From positions 744,001-808,000 of the forward strand of contig NZ_WTYD01000001.1 of the NCBI RefSeq assembly GCF_009827295.1: 64,000 bases of DNA, read 5' to 3'. The stretch comes from Qipengyuania pelagi. Lineage in GTDB: Bacteria > Pseudomonadota > Alphaproteobacteria > Sphingomonadales > Sphingomonadaceae. A program made the translations under genes and the position numbers. Positions within the stretch are counted from its first letter, which is position 1, and each line of letters begins with the position of its first letter. The notes beneath the pieces are model-generated. The model saw only the letters and a program-made list of their open reading frames with translations, did not search any database and was not told the origin of the DNA. Below are positions 28,614-38,134 of the stretch, piece after piece.

Positions 28614-30158
28614 ATGACCAAACTGGAACCGACCGCACAGCAGACCGCGATTCCGGGTATCGACGACAGTGTCGAGCCCGGCGTGTGGCGCTATGTCCAC
28701 GCCAGCCGCGCGCGGGTCATCGTGGATGCGGCGGATTACTTCGCCATCATGCAGGCCGCGATGCTCAACGCGCGGTATCGCATCTTTCTGATCGGATGGG
28801 ATTTCGACACGCGCATCCACCTCGCCGAAGGGCGGCATTGGTGGCAGCGGGCGTGGAAGAAGAAATATCCGGCGCGGCTGGGCAGCTTCATCGCCTGGAT
28901 GATCCGCAATCGCCCCACACTGGAAGTCCGAATCCTCAAATGGAGCTTCGGCGTCTTCAAATTCACTTACCGCGGGTCGATGTGGGTCGATCTGATGCGC
29001 TGGATCCGGCATCGCAGGATCGATTTCAAGTTCGACAGCGCGCATCCGGTGGGGTGCAGCCATCACCAGAAGATCGCCGTCCTCGACAGTTCGCTCGCCG
29101 TATGCGGCGGTATCGACATGACCGGAAAGCGCTGGGACACACGCGACCACGAGGAGGACCAGCCTCTCCGCAGGACGCCGAATGGTCGTAAATACGATCC
29201 GTGGCACGATGCCTCCATGATGATGGAGGGCGAAATCGCCGAAGCTTTGAGCGATCTGGGTCGCGATCGCTGGATCAGGGCAGGGGGCAAGCCCCTGATG
29301 CCGATCCGCGCTCCCGAAAAGAGCCTGTGGCCAGAAGGCCTCGACGCCACGTTCGAGAATGTCGAGATCGGCATTGCGCGGACCCGATCGAAACATCGCG
29401 ACTGGCAGGCGATTCGCGAGATCGAAGCCCTGTTCGTCCAGCATATCAAGCGCGCCCGTCGCTTCATCTACGCCGAGAGCCAGTATTTCGCCTCGCGCGC
29501 GATCGGAGAAGCGATCCTCAAGCGCATGGAAGAAGACGATCCGCCCGAAATCCTGATCGTCCATCCCGCCCATGCGGATGGCTGGCTGGAACAGCAGGCG
29601 ATGGATCACGCGCGGGCAGAGCTGGTGCGCTGTATCGAGCAGGTCGATGGCAAGGGGCGCTTTTCGATCTGGACGCCCTATAGCGGCGAGACCCCGATCT
29701 ACGTCCATGCCAAGATCATGATTGTGGACGACGAGATTTTCCGCATCGGTTCGGCGAACATGAACAACCGATCCATGGGGCTCGACAGCGAATGCGATGT
29801 CTTCGTCGATTCCACACGGCCCGGAAACGATCATGCGAGGGGCGCGATCACGGCTTTGCGCCACTCCCTCCTGGCGGAGCATATCGGCCTCGATGAGGGG
29901 GAGATCGGCGAGTTGCACGAACGCCATGGTTCGATGGCGGCGATGATCGACCATGCGCAGGAACCGGGCGGGCGGACTCTGAAACGCTACCACCCGCCGG
30001 ATTTGAACGGAGTGGAAGAAAGCCTGGCGGAAAGCGGGCTGCTCGATCCCGACGATCCCGACGACATGTTCGAACCCTTTGCAAAGGGCGGGCTGTTCCG
30101 CAAAGGAAGCCGTCTGCGGCGCGTGCGCGCCAGATTGAAGAGGATCAGGGGAAAATGA
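28614..30158 (+). CDS. Phospholipase D family protein
   Basis: A 514-residue enzyme with two HKD motifs: HHQKIAVLDSSLAVCGG (around residues 148-164) and VHAKIMIVDDEIFRIGSANM (around 367-386). This is the layout of a PLD/transphosphatidylase hydrolysing or transferring phosphatidyl groups. No N-terminal signal is seen. ATG 28614 has a run of G directly upstream; GTG 28605 is an alternative. The stop overlaps folE by 4 bases. Confidence 0.92.
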   Translation: MTKLEPTAQQTAIPGIDDSVEPGVWRYVHASRARVIVDAADYFAIMQAAMLNARYRIFLIGWDFDTRIHLAEGRHWWQRAWKKKYPARLGSFIAWMIRNRPTLEVRILKWSFGVFKFTYRGSMWVDLMRWIRHRRIDFKFDSAHPVGCSHHQKIAVLDSSLAVCGGIDMTGKRWDTRDHEEDQPLRRTPNGRKYDPWHDASMMMEGEIAEALSDLGRDRWIRAGGKPLMPIRAPEKSLWPEGLDATFENVEIGIARTRSKHRDWQAIREIEALFVQHIKRARRFIYAESQYFASRAIGEAILKRMEEDDPPEILIVHPAHADGWLEQQAMDHARAELVRCIEQVDGKGRFSIWTPYSGETPIYVHAKIMIVDDEIFRIGSANMNNRSMGLDSECDVFVDSTRPGNDHARGAITALRHSLLAEHIGLDEGEIGELHERHGSMAAMIDHAQEPGGRTLKRYHPPDLNGVEESLAESGLLDPDDPDDMFEPFAKGGLFRKGSRLRRVRARLKRIRGK

Positions 30159-30766
30159 GCAGTCTGGTCGGACCCGACGAAGATGATCCGCGGGGCAAAT
30201 TGCCCGTGCCCGAAGCGGTGCAGGATGCGATCCGAACGCTGATCGAATGGACGGGTGACGATCCCACGCGCGAAGGCCTGCTCGAAACGCCGGCGCGCGT
30301 GGCGCGCGCGTGGAAGGAATATTGCCTGGGTTACGAGGAGGACCCGGCGGTCCATCTCAGCCGCGTGTTCGAGGAAGTCGGCGGGTATAACGAGATCGTG
30401 CTGCTGAGGGACATTCCCTTCCAGTCGCATTGCGAGCATCACATGGCCCCGATCATCGGCAAGGCCGCAATCGCCTATCTTCCAACCGACCGCGTGGTCG
30501 GCATTTCCAAGCTCGCGCGGGTCCTCCATGGATTCGCCCGTCGGCTCCAGGTGCAGGAACGGCTTACCGCAGAGGTCGCGGATTGCATCTGGGAAAATCT
30601 GCAACCCCAGGGCGTCGCGGTCGTCATCGAAGCGAGCCACGCCTGCATGACCGCGCGCGGGGTTCGCACGCCCGGCGTCGGCATGGTCACCAGCCGGATG
30701 ATGGGTACCTTCCTCGATGACCCACGCAGCCGCGAGGAAGTGATGAAATTGATGGGGTATGGGTGA
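30155..30766 (+). CDS. folE: GTP cyclohydrolase I
   Basis: A 203-residue enzyme converting GTP to dihydroneopterin triphosphate, the first step of tetrahydrofolate synthesis. The Zn and active-site region is FQSHCEHHMAPIIGKAAIAY, followed by VVGISKLARVLHGFARRLQVQE and MTARGVRTPGVGMVTS (second Zn Cys nearby in SHACMTARG). Length is typical. It is coupled to the phospholipase D gene by ATGA. Confidence 0.96.
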   Translation: MSSLVGPDEDDPRGKLPVPEAVQDAIRTLIEWTGDDPTREGLLETPARVARAWKEYCLGYEEDPAVHLSRVFEEVGGYNEIVLLRDIPFQSHCEHHMAPIIGKAAIAYLPTDRVVGISKLARVLHGFARRLQVQERLTAEVADCIWENLQPQGVAVVIEASHACMTARGVRTPGVGMVTSRMMGTFLDDPRSREEVMKLMGYG

Positions 30767-30808
30767 TGATCGGGCGAGGGAGGCCGTTAGGCGCCCCTCG
30801 CCCGATCA
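30767..30808. terminator. Long perfect palindrome between folE and the peroxiredoxin gene
   Basis: TGATCGGGCGAGGG (30767-30780) and its exact reverse complement (30795-30808) form a 14-bp stem with a 14-nt loop. It sits directly after the folE stop and before the convergent peroxiredoxin stop. No T tract follows on either strand. It is likely a bidirectional terminator or 3'-end stabiliser. Confidence 0.7.
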
Positions 30809-30820
30809 CGCACCATGCGG

Positions 30821-31300
30821 TCAGAGCTGACCGAGCATGTGCTCCGCGCTGGAGACCGAGAAATCGCCCGGCTGCTCGACATTCAGTTCCTTGACCACGC
30901 CGTCATCGACGATCATCGAATAGCGCTGGCCGCGCTGCCCCATGCCGAAGCCGCTGCCGTCCATGGTGAGGCCGACCGCCTGCGCGAAATCGCCGTTCCC
31001 GTCGGCCAGCATGGTCACGTCCGAGGCATCGTTCGCACCCTGCCAAGCACCCAGAACGAAGGCGTCGTTGACGGCGGTGCAGGCGATCTCGTCGACACCC
31101 TTCGCCTTCAGCTCGTCGGCTTTCTCTACATAGCCGGGCAGGTGACGCGCCGAACAGGTCGGCGTGAACGCGCCGGGAACGGAAAACAGGGCAACCTTGC
31201 GTCCGGCGAAGAATTCGCCCGACTGGATCTTCTCGGGACCGTTCTCGGTCGGCTTCACCAGCGTCACGTCAGGTAGCTTGTCGCCTACGGAAATCGTCAT
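30821..31300 (-). CDS. Peroxiredoxin (Prx5/redoxin type)
   Basis: A 159-residue thiol peroxidase. The peroxidatic Cys lies in SVPGAFTPTCSARHLPGY, the Prx5 pattern PGAFTPxCS, with the supporting Arg in GQRGQRYSMIVDDG. The family reduces H2O2 and alkyl hydroperoxides using glutathione/glutaredoxin or thioredoxin. AGGAGT lies before the ATG on the minus strand. It is cytoplasmic, with no signal. Confidence 0.94.
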   Translation of the reverse strand: MTISVGDKLPDVTLVKPTENGPEKIQSGEFFAGRKVALFSVPGAFTPTCSARHLPGYVEKADELKAKGVDEIACTAVNDAFVLGAWQGANDASDVTMLADGNGDFAQAVGLTMDGSGFGMGQRGQRYSMIVDDGVVKELNVEQPGDFSVSSAEHMLGQL

Positions 31301-31451
31301 ATTCGGTTTACTCCTGCTTGTTGTTTCTTGCCTGCGGCACTTAGGCGCGCGCCCCGGTCTTGCAAGGCTTCAGCCGTTAAAGGCGCTTTACCAATCTCCT
31401 TATTCACCGGGAAATCGCGGGGCGCGACAAACAGTCGACAGGGAGACAATC

Positions 31452-32000
31452 ATGACCGCATCGACCGCCATCCGATTCAAAACCGCCGCCATCCGTGCCG
31501 GAGCAGCCGCTTTGGCCTGCCTGATCGTGCCGACCGCCGCGCAGGCCGAATATCGCGACGTCGATCCTTATGGCAGCGTTTCGAACGAAATCGACGAGAT
31601 CGCAGCGAATGCGGAAAACATTCGCAAGCTGGACATCATGCTGATGGTGACTTCGCTGCGTTGCAGAAGCGGCGCGAGCAACTTCCAGGCCGATTACGAT
31701 GCCTTCGCAAGCGCGCATCTCGCCACGCTCAACCGCGCCAACATGGTTTTGAAGGCGGAGCTCGTCTATAGGTTCGGCGAAGTGGGCGCGGTCCGCGAAA
31801 TGGACCGCAGCGATGTTTCGATGGCCAATCAATATGGCGAAGGACACCCGTGGCTAAGCTGTCACGAGCTGGGCAGCATCGCGCGCCAGCTCGCCGGCGA
31901 TCGCGACGCCATCCGCCTGTCCTACGCAGCGGATGAATTGCTGGCGGCTTACCCGGTATACGAGCCCATTCGCCATCCGCGGCAGGCCTCGCGCCGCTGA
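31452..32000 (+). CDS. Exported protein of unknown function
   Basis: A 182-residue protein with signal peptide (RFKTAAIRAGAAALACLIVP, cleavage after AQA in TAAQAEYRD). The mature part has two Cys (TSLRCRSGAS and PWLSCHELGS) that could form a disulfide, and charged helices. The start chosen is ATG 31452 with AGGGAGA upstream; the frame is open further upstream but lacks a signal there. I recognise no family. Confidence 0.8.
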   Translation: MTASTAIRFKTAAIRAGAAALACLIVPTAAQAEYRDVDPYGSVSNEIDEIAANAENIRKLDIMLMVTSLRCRSGASNFQADYDAFASAHLATLNRANMVLKAELVYRFGEVGAVREMDRSDVSMANQYGEGHPWLSCHELGSIARQLAGDRDAIRLSYAADELLAAYPVYEPIRHPRQASRR

Positions 32001-32128
32001 TCGCGGCATTCTGGGCGGGGCCGTTGTCCTCGCTGGTTTAAGCGGTTAGGAGCGGGGCCGTTTCATGGCGTCGCCTCGCGTATCGATAGTTCGGTGCGGC
32101 GCTTTCTTCAGAACTCCCTTCACCGAGG

Positions 32129-33544
32129 ATGCCCGTGGCCCAATTCAACGATTACGTCATCAAGGACATTTCACTCGCCGATTACGGGCGGGCCGAGATC
32201 AATATCGCCGAAACCGAAATGCCGGGCCTGATGGCCACGCGCGAGGAATATGGCGAGGCGCAGCCGCTGAAGGGCGCGCGCATCGTCGGCTCGCTCCACA
32301 TGACGATCCAGACCGCCGTTCTGATCGAGACGCTGGTGGCGTTGGGCGCGGAAGTGCGCTGGGCGACCTGCAACATCTTCTCGACCCAGGACCACGCTGC
32401 CGCCGCCATCGCGGCGCAGGACATTCCGGTCTTCGCGGTCAAGGGCGAAAGCCTGGCCGAATACTGGGATTATGTCGGCCGGATATTCGACTGGTCGAGC
32501 GAGGCGGACCAGGATCTGACCGCCAATCTCATCCTCGATGATGGCGGCGATGCGACCATGTTCGCCCTGTGGGGCGCGCGGATCGAGGCGGGCGAAACCA
32601 TGCCCGAGCCTCAGAACGCCGAAGAAATCGAGATGCAGCGCGCGTTGAAGGAATTCCTCAAGCGCAAGCCCGGCTACCTCACCGCCAGCGTCAAGGCGAT
32701 CAAGGGCGTCTCGGAAGAGACGACTACGGGTGTTCATCGCCTCTATCACCTCGCCAAGCAGGGCAAGCTTCCCTTCCCGGCGATCAACGTCAACGACAGC
32801 GTGACCAAGTCGAAATTCGACAACCTCTATGGCTGCCGCGAATCGCTGGTCGATGCGATCCGCCGCGCGACCGATGTGATGCTGTCCGGCAAGGTGGCCT
32901 GCGTCGCGGGCTATGGCGATGTCGGCAAGGGGTCTGCCCAGTCGCTCCGTAATGGCGGCGCGCGCGTGCTCGTGACCGAGATCGACCCGATCTGCGCGCT
33001 CCAGGCGGCGATGGAAGGGTATGAGGTCGTGACGATGGAAGACGCGGTGACCCGCGCCGACATCTTCGTGACGACTACCGGCAACGAAGACGTCATCACC
33101 GCCGAGCACATGAAGGCGATGAAGCCGATGAGCATCGTTGCCAATATCGGCCACTTCGACAGCGAGATCCAGATCAGCGCGCTCGACAATTACGAGTGGA
33201 ACGAGCTGAAGCCGGGGACCGACCTCGTGAAATTCCCCGACGGCAAGGAAATCATCATTCTCGCCAAGGGGCGGCTCGTCAATCTCGCCTGCGCCACCGG
33301 CCATCCCAGCTTCGTGATGAGCTGTTCCTTCACCAACCAGGTGCTGGCCCAGATCGAATTGTGGAAGAACGCGGGCAGCTACGAGAACGACGTCTATGTC
33401 CTCCCCAAGCACCTCGACGAAAAGGTCGCGGCGCTGCACCTCGACAAGCTGGGTGTGAAACTGACGCAGTTGAGCAAGAAGCAGGCGGACTATATCGGCG
33501 TTCCGGTCGAAGGACCGTTCAAGCCAGAACATTATCGCTATTGA
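32129..33544 (+). CDS. ahcY: Adenosylhomocysteinase (SAH hydrolase)
   Basis: A 471-residue NAD-dependent enzyme splitting S-adenosylhomocysteine into adenosine and homocysteine, keeping methylation going. Motifs are [36 protein letters not shown] and the NAD fold [13 protein letters not shown]. The C terminus [11 protein letters not shown] is the highly conserved end. Length is normal. The 128-base leader shows no SAM or SAH riboswitch that I can recognise, only an 11-base direct repeat (GCGGGGCCGTT at 32015 and 32052). Confidence 0.97.
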   Translation: MPVAQFNDYVIKDISLADYGRAEINIAETEMPGLMATREEYGEAQPLKGARIVGSLHMTIQTAVLIETLVALGAEVRWATCNIFSTQDHAAAAIAAQDIPVFAVKGESLAEYWDYVGRIFDWSSEADQDLTANLILDDGGDATMFALWGARIEAGETMPEPQNAEEIEMQRALKEFLKRKPGYLTASVKAIKGVSEETTTGVHRLYHLAKQGKLPFPAINVNDSVTKSKFDNLYGCRESLVDAIRRATDVMLSGKVACVAGYGDVGKGSAQSLRNGGARVLVTEIDPICALQAAMEGYEVVTMEDAVTRADIFVTTTGNEDVITAEHMKAMKPMSIVANIGHFDSEIQISALDNYEWNELKPGTDLVKFPDGKEIIILAKGRLVNLACATGHPSFVMSCSFTNQVLAQIELWKNAGSYENDVYVLPKHLDEKVAALHLDKLGVKLTQLSKKQADYIGVPVEGPFKPEHYRY

Positions 33545-33552
33545 TGGTACCG

Positions 33553-33583
33553 GAACGGGGCCGTCAGACTTGCGGCCCCGTTC
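33553..33583 (+). terminator. Hairpin downstream of ahcY
   Basis: An 11-bp perfect stem GAACGGGGCCG/CGGCCCCGTTC (33553-33563, 33573-33583) with a 9-nt loop follows the ahcY stop after 8 bases. The bases after it (TCATCC) are not a T run, so termination may be partial and divL could be reached by read-through. Confidence 0.65.
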
Positions 33584-33646
33584 TCATCCAGGCCTATTGC
33601 GTAGCGCCCATTGCATCGGGTGGACGGGCGGCATAGCTGATCTGTC

Positions 33647-35989
33647 ATGACGGATTCGCCCGCCTTGATGGTGATTATCGGCCTGCTGCTCGCCGCGTGG
33701 ACGGCGGTGGCGGGTTGGTTCATGCTCAGGGCCAGCGCGCGCAGCAAGGGGACGGAGACGATCCGCCGCTCCGCCCGGCGCCTGTCCCGCATGATCGAGG
33801 AATCGCCCGCCGTGCCGCTGCTGGTGCGTGCGGATGGCCGGATCGAGGCTCCCGAACGCCTTGCCGGTTGGTTTGGCCTAGACCGGATGCCCGAATATCT
33901 CAGCGAGCTGAGCGGGGGCGGTGATGGCGGGCTCGACGATGCGCAGCTCGAAACGCTGACCGGACATGTGCGCCGCACGCAGAAGACCGCAGCCTCTTTC
34001 ACCATGACGCTCGCGCCGCTCGGATCGCGCAAGGCCCTGACGCTGCGCGGCACGCTGGCCGATCCCAGCGTTTCGCCTGCCGGGGCCGCGCTGATTTGGG
34101 TCTTCGACTTCACCGAAAGCGAAGGGGAATTATCGGCCCTGCGCGAACAGGCCGCCAGTGCGCGTGAGGATTTCGGCGCTTTGGTGGGCCTCATCGAAGC
34201 GGCGCCGATGCCGATGTGGTTTCGCGGCGCCGATATGCAGCTGCGCCTGGTCAACCGCGCCTATGTGTCCGCAGTCGGGTCCGACAGCCCCGACACGGTC
34301 GTCAGGGAGCAGATCGAACTCGTCGAGAGCATGGACGGCGTGAGCGCCAGCGAGGTCGCGCAGCAGGCTGGCGAGCGGCGCAAGGCGATCGAGCGCGTGG
34401 TGACCACGACGATCGATGGCGAGCGCCGCTCGCTGCGGGTGACCGACCTGCCGCTGATCGGCGATGGCATCGCAGGCTATGCGGTCGATATCGAGGAGAT
34501 GGAGGAGCAGGCGCGCGAATTCCGCGCCTTCCGAGAGGCCCAGCGTTCCATGCTCGATCAGCTTTCGATCGGCGTCGCGCAGTTCGATGCAAACCGCAGG
34601 ATGACGTTCGCGAACCAGCCCTTCCATCGTGTGTTCGGCCTGCCGCCGGGAATCGTCGGCGAACGCACCACGTTCGAACAGATGCTGATGGCCGCGCGCG
34701 AGAACGGACGCATCCCCGAGGTCCGGGATTTCCCGAACTGGCGGCAGGAAGTGGCCGGATGGTTCCTGACCGACGAAACGCATGAGGAGAACTGGCCGCT
34801 TCCCGATTCGACCCATCTGCGCATTCTCGGTCAGCCGCTTCCCGATGGCGGGCTGGTCTTCATCGCGGAAGACCGCACCGAACAGCTGGCCCTGTCCGCC
34901 ACGCGCGACACGCTGTTGCGCACCCGCACCGCGACTTTCGACAATCTGTTCGAAGCTTTGGCCGTGTTTGCGCCCGACGGGCATCTCGAACTCTGGAACC
35001 GCAGTTTCGCGGGCGCCTGGGGCCTCGAGGAAGAGGCGCTTGACGGGCATCCCCAGGCCGAGGACCTGCTCGAAGCCATCGCGAAGAAGCTGGCCGATCC
35101 CAAGGAGGTCGCGGCGATCAATCACGTCATTCGCGCCGCCACGCTCGACCGACGCAAGCAGCGCGGTACGGTGAAGCTTGCGGATGGGCGCACCCTCGAT
35201 TTCGCGAGCGTTCCCTTGCCCGACGGGAACGGGCTCATCACCGTGCTCGACATCACCGCCTCGCGCCAGGCGGAAGAGGCGCTACGCGAACGCAACCGCG
35301 CGCTGGAAGAGGCCGACGCCGTCACCACGCGCTTCCTGGCCAATATGAGCTACGAATTCCGCACCCCGCTGACCTCGATCGGTGGCTTTGCCGAATTGCT
35401 GACCAGCGGCGTCGCGGGCGAGCTGAGCCCGCAGGCGAAGGATTATGCGCAGGCGATCGCCCAATCGGTCAGCAAACTGACCGAACAGGTCGAAAACGTC
35501 CTCGACCTGTCGCAGAGTGAAGCTGGTCTGATGCCGCTGACGAAGCAGAAGATCGCGCTCCTTCCCTTCGTCACCGAGATCGTGCGCAAGCGCGAGGATG
35601 CGATTACCGCGGGCGGGTTGACGCTCGATCTGCGCAGCGACCCAGACAAGTCGGTTTCCGCCGATCCCCAGCAATTGCGCCGCGCGATCGCCCACCTGCT
35701 CGACAACGCGATCCGCGCCACGCCCTCAGGCGGAAAGATCACGGTGGAAATCCGCCAGAAGAAGGACGTGACGCGGATTTCCATCTCTGACACGGGTAAG
35801 GGCATGAGCCACCATGACATGGCCCGCGCACTAGAAGGCATCCGCCCGACGGCGGACGGCCGGGGCATCGAACGCCGCCAGGGGCTCGGCATCCCGCTCG
35901 CGCGCCAGCTGATCGAAGCGCACGGTGGGACGCTGGAACTGCAAAGCCGCCGAGGTTCGGGCACGATGGCGGTGATCGTCCTCCCGTGA
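33647..35989 (+). CDS. divL: DivL-like PAS histidine-kinase homologue with Tyr in place of the phosphoacceptor His
   Basis: A 780-residue protein with one N-terminal membrane helix (VIIGLLLAAWTAVAGWFML), a long signalling region with several PAS-like domains (about 190-270, 300-415 and 420-520), and a C-terminal kinase core. The H-box reads LANMSYEFRTPLTSIGGF with Tyr569 where His is normal. The ATP-binding boxes remain: HLLDNAIRATPSGG, SDTGKGMS and QGLGIPLARQL. This is the hallmark of Caulobacter DivL, which controls the cell-cycle kinase CckA through DivK. Position next to ahcY and tsaE and size support orthology. Its role in this organism is inferred. Confidence 0.85.
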   Translation: MTDSPALMVIIGLLLAAWTAVAGWFMLRASARSKGTETIRRSARRLSRMIEESPAVPLLVRADGRIEAPERLAGWFGLDRMPEYLSELSGGGDGGLDDAQLETLTGHVRRTQKTAASFTMTLAPLGSRKALTLRGTLADPSVSPAGAALIWVFDFTESEGELSALREQAASAREDFGALVGLIEAAPMPMWFRGADMQLRLVNRAYVSAVGSDSPDTVVREQIELVESMDGVSASEVAQQAGERRKAIERVVTTTIDGERRSLRVTDLPLIGDGIAGYAVDIEEMEEQAREFRAFREAQRSMLDQLSIGVAQFDANRRMTFANQPFHRVFGLPPGIVGERTTFEQMLMAARENGRIPEVRDFPNWRQEVAGWFLTDETHEENWPLPDSTHLRILGQPLPDGGLVFIAEDRTEQLALSATRDTLLRTRTATFDNLFEALAVFAPDGHLELWNRSFAGAWGLEEEALDGHPQAEDLLEAIAKKLADPKEVAAINHVIRAATLDRRKQRGTVKLADGRTLDFASVPLPDGNGLITVLDITASRQAEEALRERNRALEEADAVTTRFLANMSYEFRTPLTSIGGFAELLTSGVAGELSPQAKDYAQAIAQSVSKLTEQVENVLDLSQSEAGLMPLTKQKIALLPFVTEIVRKREDAITAGGLTLDLRSDPDKSVSADPQQLRRAIAHLLDNAIRATPSGGKITVEIRQKKDVTRISISDTGKGMSHHDMARALEGIRPTADGRGIERRQGLGIPLARQLIEAHGGTLELQSRRGSGTMAVIVLP

Positions 35990-36423
35990 TCGTTCCATTG
36001 CCCGATCTTGCGGCGGTGGATGCGCTGGGCAGGCGGATCGCGGTACGGCTCAGGCCGGGCGATGTCGTCGCGCTGTCGGGCGATCTCGGCGCGGGCAAGA
36101 CCACGCTTTCGCGCGCTATCCTCGCCGCCTCGGGCCATGATGGAGAGGTGCCGTCGCCCACCTTCACGATTATCGAGACCTATGAACGGACGACCCCTCC
36201 AATCGTCCATGCGGATTTCTATCGCCTCGACGATCCGTCCGAGGTCGAGGAAATCGGGCTGGACGATTATCGCGCTGGTGCCGCGCTGCTGGCCGAGTGG
36301 CCGGAAAGGGCGGGCGGCTTCTCGCACGAGCCGCAATGTCTCTCGGTCGAACTCGAAAACAGTGGGGAAGGGCGCCGCGCCATTGTCGAAGGCGGTTCGG
36401 CTTGGCATGGCCGGATGCCATGA
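35986..36423 (+). CDS. tsaE: tRNA threonylcarbamoyladenosine biosynthesis ATPase TsaE
   Basis: A 145-residue P-loop ATPase needed for the t6A37 modification of ANN-decoding tRNAs together with TsaB, TsaC and TsaD. Walker A is SGDLGAGKTTLSRAIL, followed by VPSPTFTIIETY and HADFYRLDDPSEVEEIGLDDY. It starts at GTG 35986 within the divL stop (GTGA), and its stop overlaps the next ATG (ATGA). Confidence 0.94.
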   Translation: MIVPLPDLAAVDALGRRIAVRLRPGDVVALSGDLGAGKTTLSRAILAASGHDGEVPSPTFTIIETYERTTPPIVHADFYRLDDPSEVEEIGLDDYRAGAALLAEWPERAGGFSHEPQCLSVELENSGEGRRAIVEGGSAWHGRMP

Positions 36424-37409
36424 ACGCAGCACTTCCCGAAGGCCTCGACAGCTTCCTTGGCGACACGCGATGGGACGGGGCGGAAATCGTCCCGCTCGTC
36501 GGCGACGCCTCGTTCCGCCGGTATTTCCGCCTCCGCATGGGGAATCGCAGCGCGATGCTGATGCACGCGCCCCCTCCCGAAGAGGACACTGGCCCCTTCC
36601 TCCATGTCGCGCGCTGGTTGAGCGAGAACGGGATGCGCGGACCGGAAATCCTCGGCGCGCGGCCCGAACAGGGCCTCGTCCTGATCGAGGATTTCGGCGA
36701 TCAGCGCATGAAGGAATGGATCGACGATCATCCCGAGGATGAGGAGGCGATCTATGCCGGCGCGATCGATGCGCTGGCCGCGTTGCAGGCGCTTCCGCCC
36801 GGTCCGTTCGATCCCTATGACATGGCGGTGTATCAGCGCGAGGCGGCGCTGTTCGTCGAATGGTATTGCCCCGCCGCCGGACTGAGCGTGGACGAAGCGG
36901 GCTGGCGCGCGGCCTGGGAAGAGACGCTTGCGCCGCTTATCGAGCGCCAGCAGTCCGGGGTCACCGTGCTGCGCGATTATCATGCCGAAAACGTCATGCT
37001 GCTCGACCCGGGCAAGGTGAACGGCGCGCAGGGTCTGATCGATTTCCAGGACGCGCTGGTCGGGCATCCGGCTTACGATCTGGTCAGCCTGTTGCAGGAT
37101 GCGCGCCGCGACGTTTCCGAGAGCCTGGAGCGCACCATGCTCGGCCGCTATCGCGCCGCCTGCGATCCGGGGCCGGATTTCGAAGCGGACTACGCGCGTC
37201 TCGGCGCACAGCGTAACGCCAAGATTGTCGGCATCTTCACGCGCCTTCACATACGCGATGCCAAGCCGCGCTATCTGCGCATGATCCCGCGCGTGTGGAA
37301 GGCGATGGAGCGCGATCTTGCGCACGAGGCGCTTGCCCCCGTGGCGCGCTGGTTCGCGGAGAACATCCCCCAGCATCTGCGCGATGCGGACGGAGGCGAG
37401 ATCGCATGA
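36420..37409 (+). CDS. amgK: Sugar kinase of the aminoglycoside phosphotransferase fold (AmgK-like)
   Basis: A 329-residue kinase with the APH catalytic pattern HAENVMLLD (in VLRDYHAENVMLLD) and LIDFQDALVGHPAYDLVSL. Paired with the nucleotidyltransferase downstream, it matches AmgK, the anomeric MurNAc/GlcNAc kinase of the peptidoglycan-recycling route that bypasses de novo UDP-MurNAc synthesis. That role follows from the amgK-murU pairing known in Pseudomonas and Caulobacter; substrate is inferred. Both ends overlap neighbours by 4 bases. Confidence 0.88.
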   Translation: MNAALPEGLDSFLGDTRWDGAEIVPLVGDASFRRYFRLRMGNRSAMLMHAPPPEEDTGPFLHVARWLSENGMRGPEILGARPEQGLVLIEDFGDQRMKEWIDDHPEDEEAIYAGAIDALAALQALPPGPFDPYDMAVYQREAALFVEWYCPAAGLSVDEAGWRAAWEETLAPLIERQQSGVTVLRDYHAENVMLLDPGKVNGAQGLIDFQDALVGHPAYDLVSLLQDARRDVSESLERTMLGRYRAACDPGPDFEADYARLGAQRNAKIVGIFTRLHIRDAKPRYLRMIPRVWKAMERDLAHEALAPVARWFAENIPQHLRDADGGEIA

Positions 37410-38134
37410 GCGAGCCTGCGCTCGTCACCGACACTGCCATGCTGATGGCCGCCGGGCTCGGCAAGCGGATGCGCCCGCTCACTGCCAGCCAGCCCAAGCC
37501 AATGGTGCGCGTGGCGGGAAAGCCGCTGATCGACCACGCGCTGAACCGATTGGAGGATGCGGGCGTCGCCAAAGCGGTGGTCAACGTCCATTATCTGGCC
37601 GACGCGCTGGAGGCCCATGTCGGCCATCGCGCCTCGCCCAAAGTCGTTTTTTCGGACGAGCGCGCGGAGCTGCTCGAAACCGGTGGCGGGATGGTCAAGG
37701 CGCAGACCGATGGCAAACTGCCCGACCCCTTCTTCGCCTGCAATGCCGACAGCATCTGGCTCGACGGGCCGCTGAACGCGTTTCGCGATCTCTCGCGCCA
37801 TTGGGACGCGCAGCGAATGGATGCGCTGCTCCTCGTCGTCAGCCACGCGCGCGCCACCAATTTTGACGGGACGGGCGATTTCTACATGGACGGGCAAGGG
37901 CGGCTGAAACGCAAGCTGCCCGGTCGGATCGCGCCCTTCATCTATACCGGCATCCAGCTCGTCTCGCATCGCCTGTTGCGCGATGCGCCCGAGGGCAAGT
38001 TTTCCACCAATATCCTGTGGGATCGCGCGATCGAGGAGGATCGCCTTTTCGGCCTCGCTTTCAGCGGGCAGTGGATCGAGGTCGGACGGCCCGAACATAT
38101 CGCGGTGTGCGAGGACGTGCTCGAACGTGGCTGA
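37406..38134 (+). CDS. murU: MurNAc-1-phosphate uridylyltransferase (MurU-like)
   Basis: A 242-residue sugar-1-phosphate nucleotidyltransferase. The nucleotide motif is LMAAGLGKRMRPLTASQPKPMVRVAGKPLIDH; the metal/substrate motif FFACNADSIW and the late motif TNILWDRAIEEDRLF are present. With AmgK it would turn MurNAc-1-P into UDP-MurNAc. ATG 37406 overlaps the amgK stop; its own stop overlaps the addB GTG by 8 bases. Confidence 0.9.
   Translation: MSEPALVTDTAMLMAAGLGKRMRPLTASQPKPMVRVAGKPLIDHALNRLEDAGVAKAVVNVHYLADALEAHVGHRASPKVVFSDERAELLETGGGMVKAQTDGKLPDPFFACNADSIWLDGPLNAFRDLSRHWDAQRMDALLLVVSHARATNFDGTGDFYMDGQGRLKRKLPGRIAPFIYTGIQLVSHRLLRDAPEGKFSTNILWDRAIEEDRLFGLAFSGQWIEVGRPEHIAVCEDVLERG

Noticed and set aside
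32001..32128. SAM or SAH riboswitch in the ahcY leader
   Set aside because: I could not find the conserved core of SAM-II, SAM-V or the SAH class. Only an 11-base direct repeat is present.
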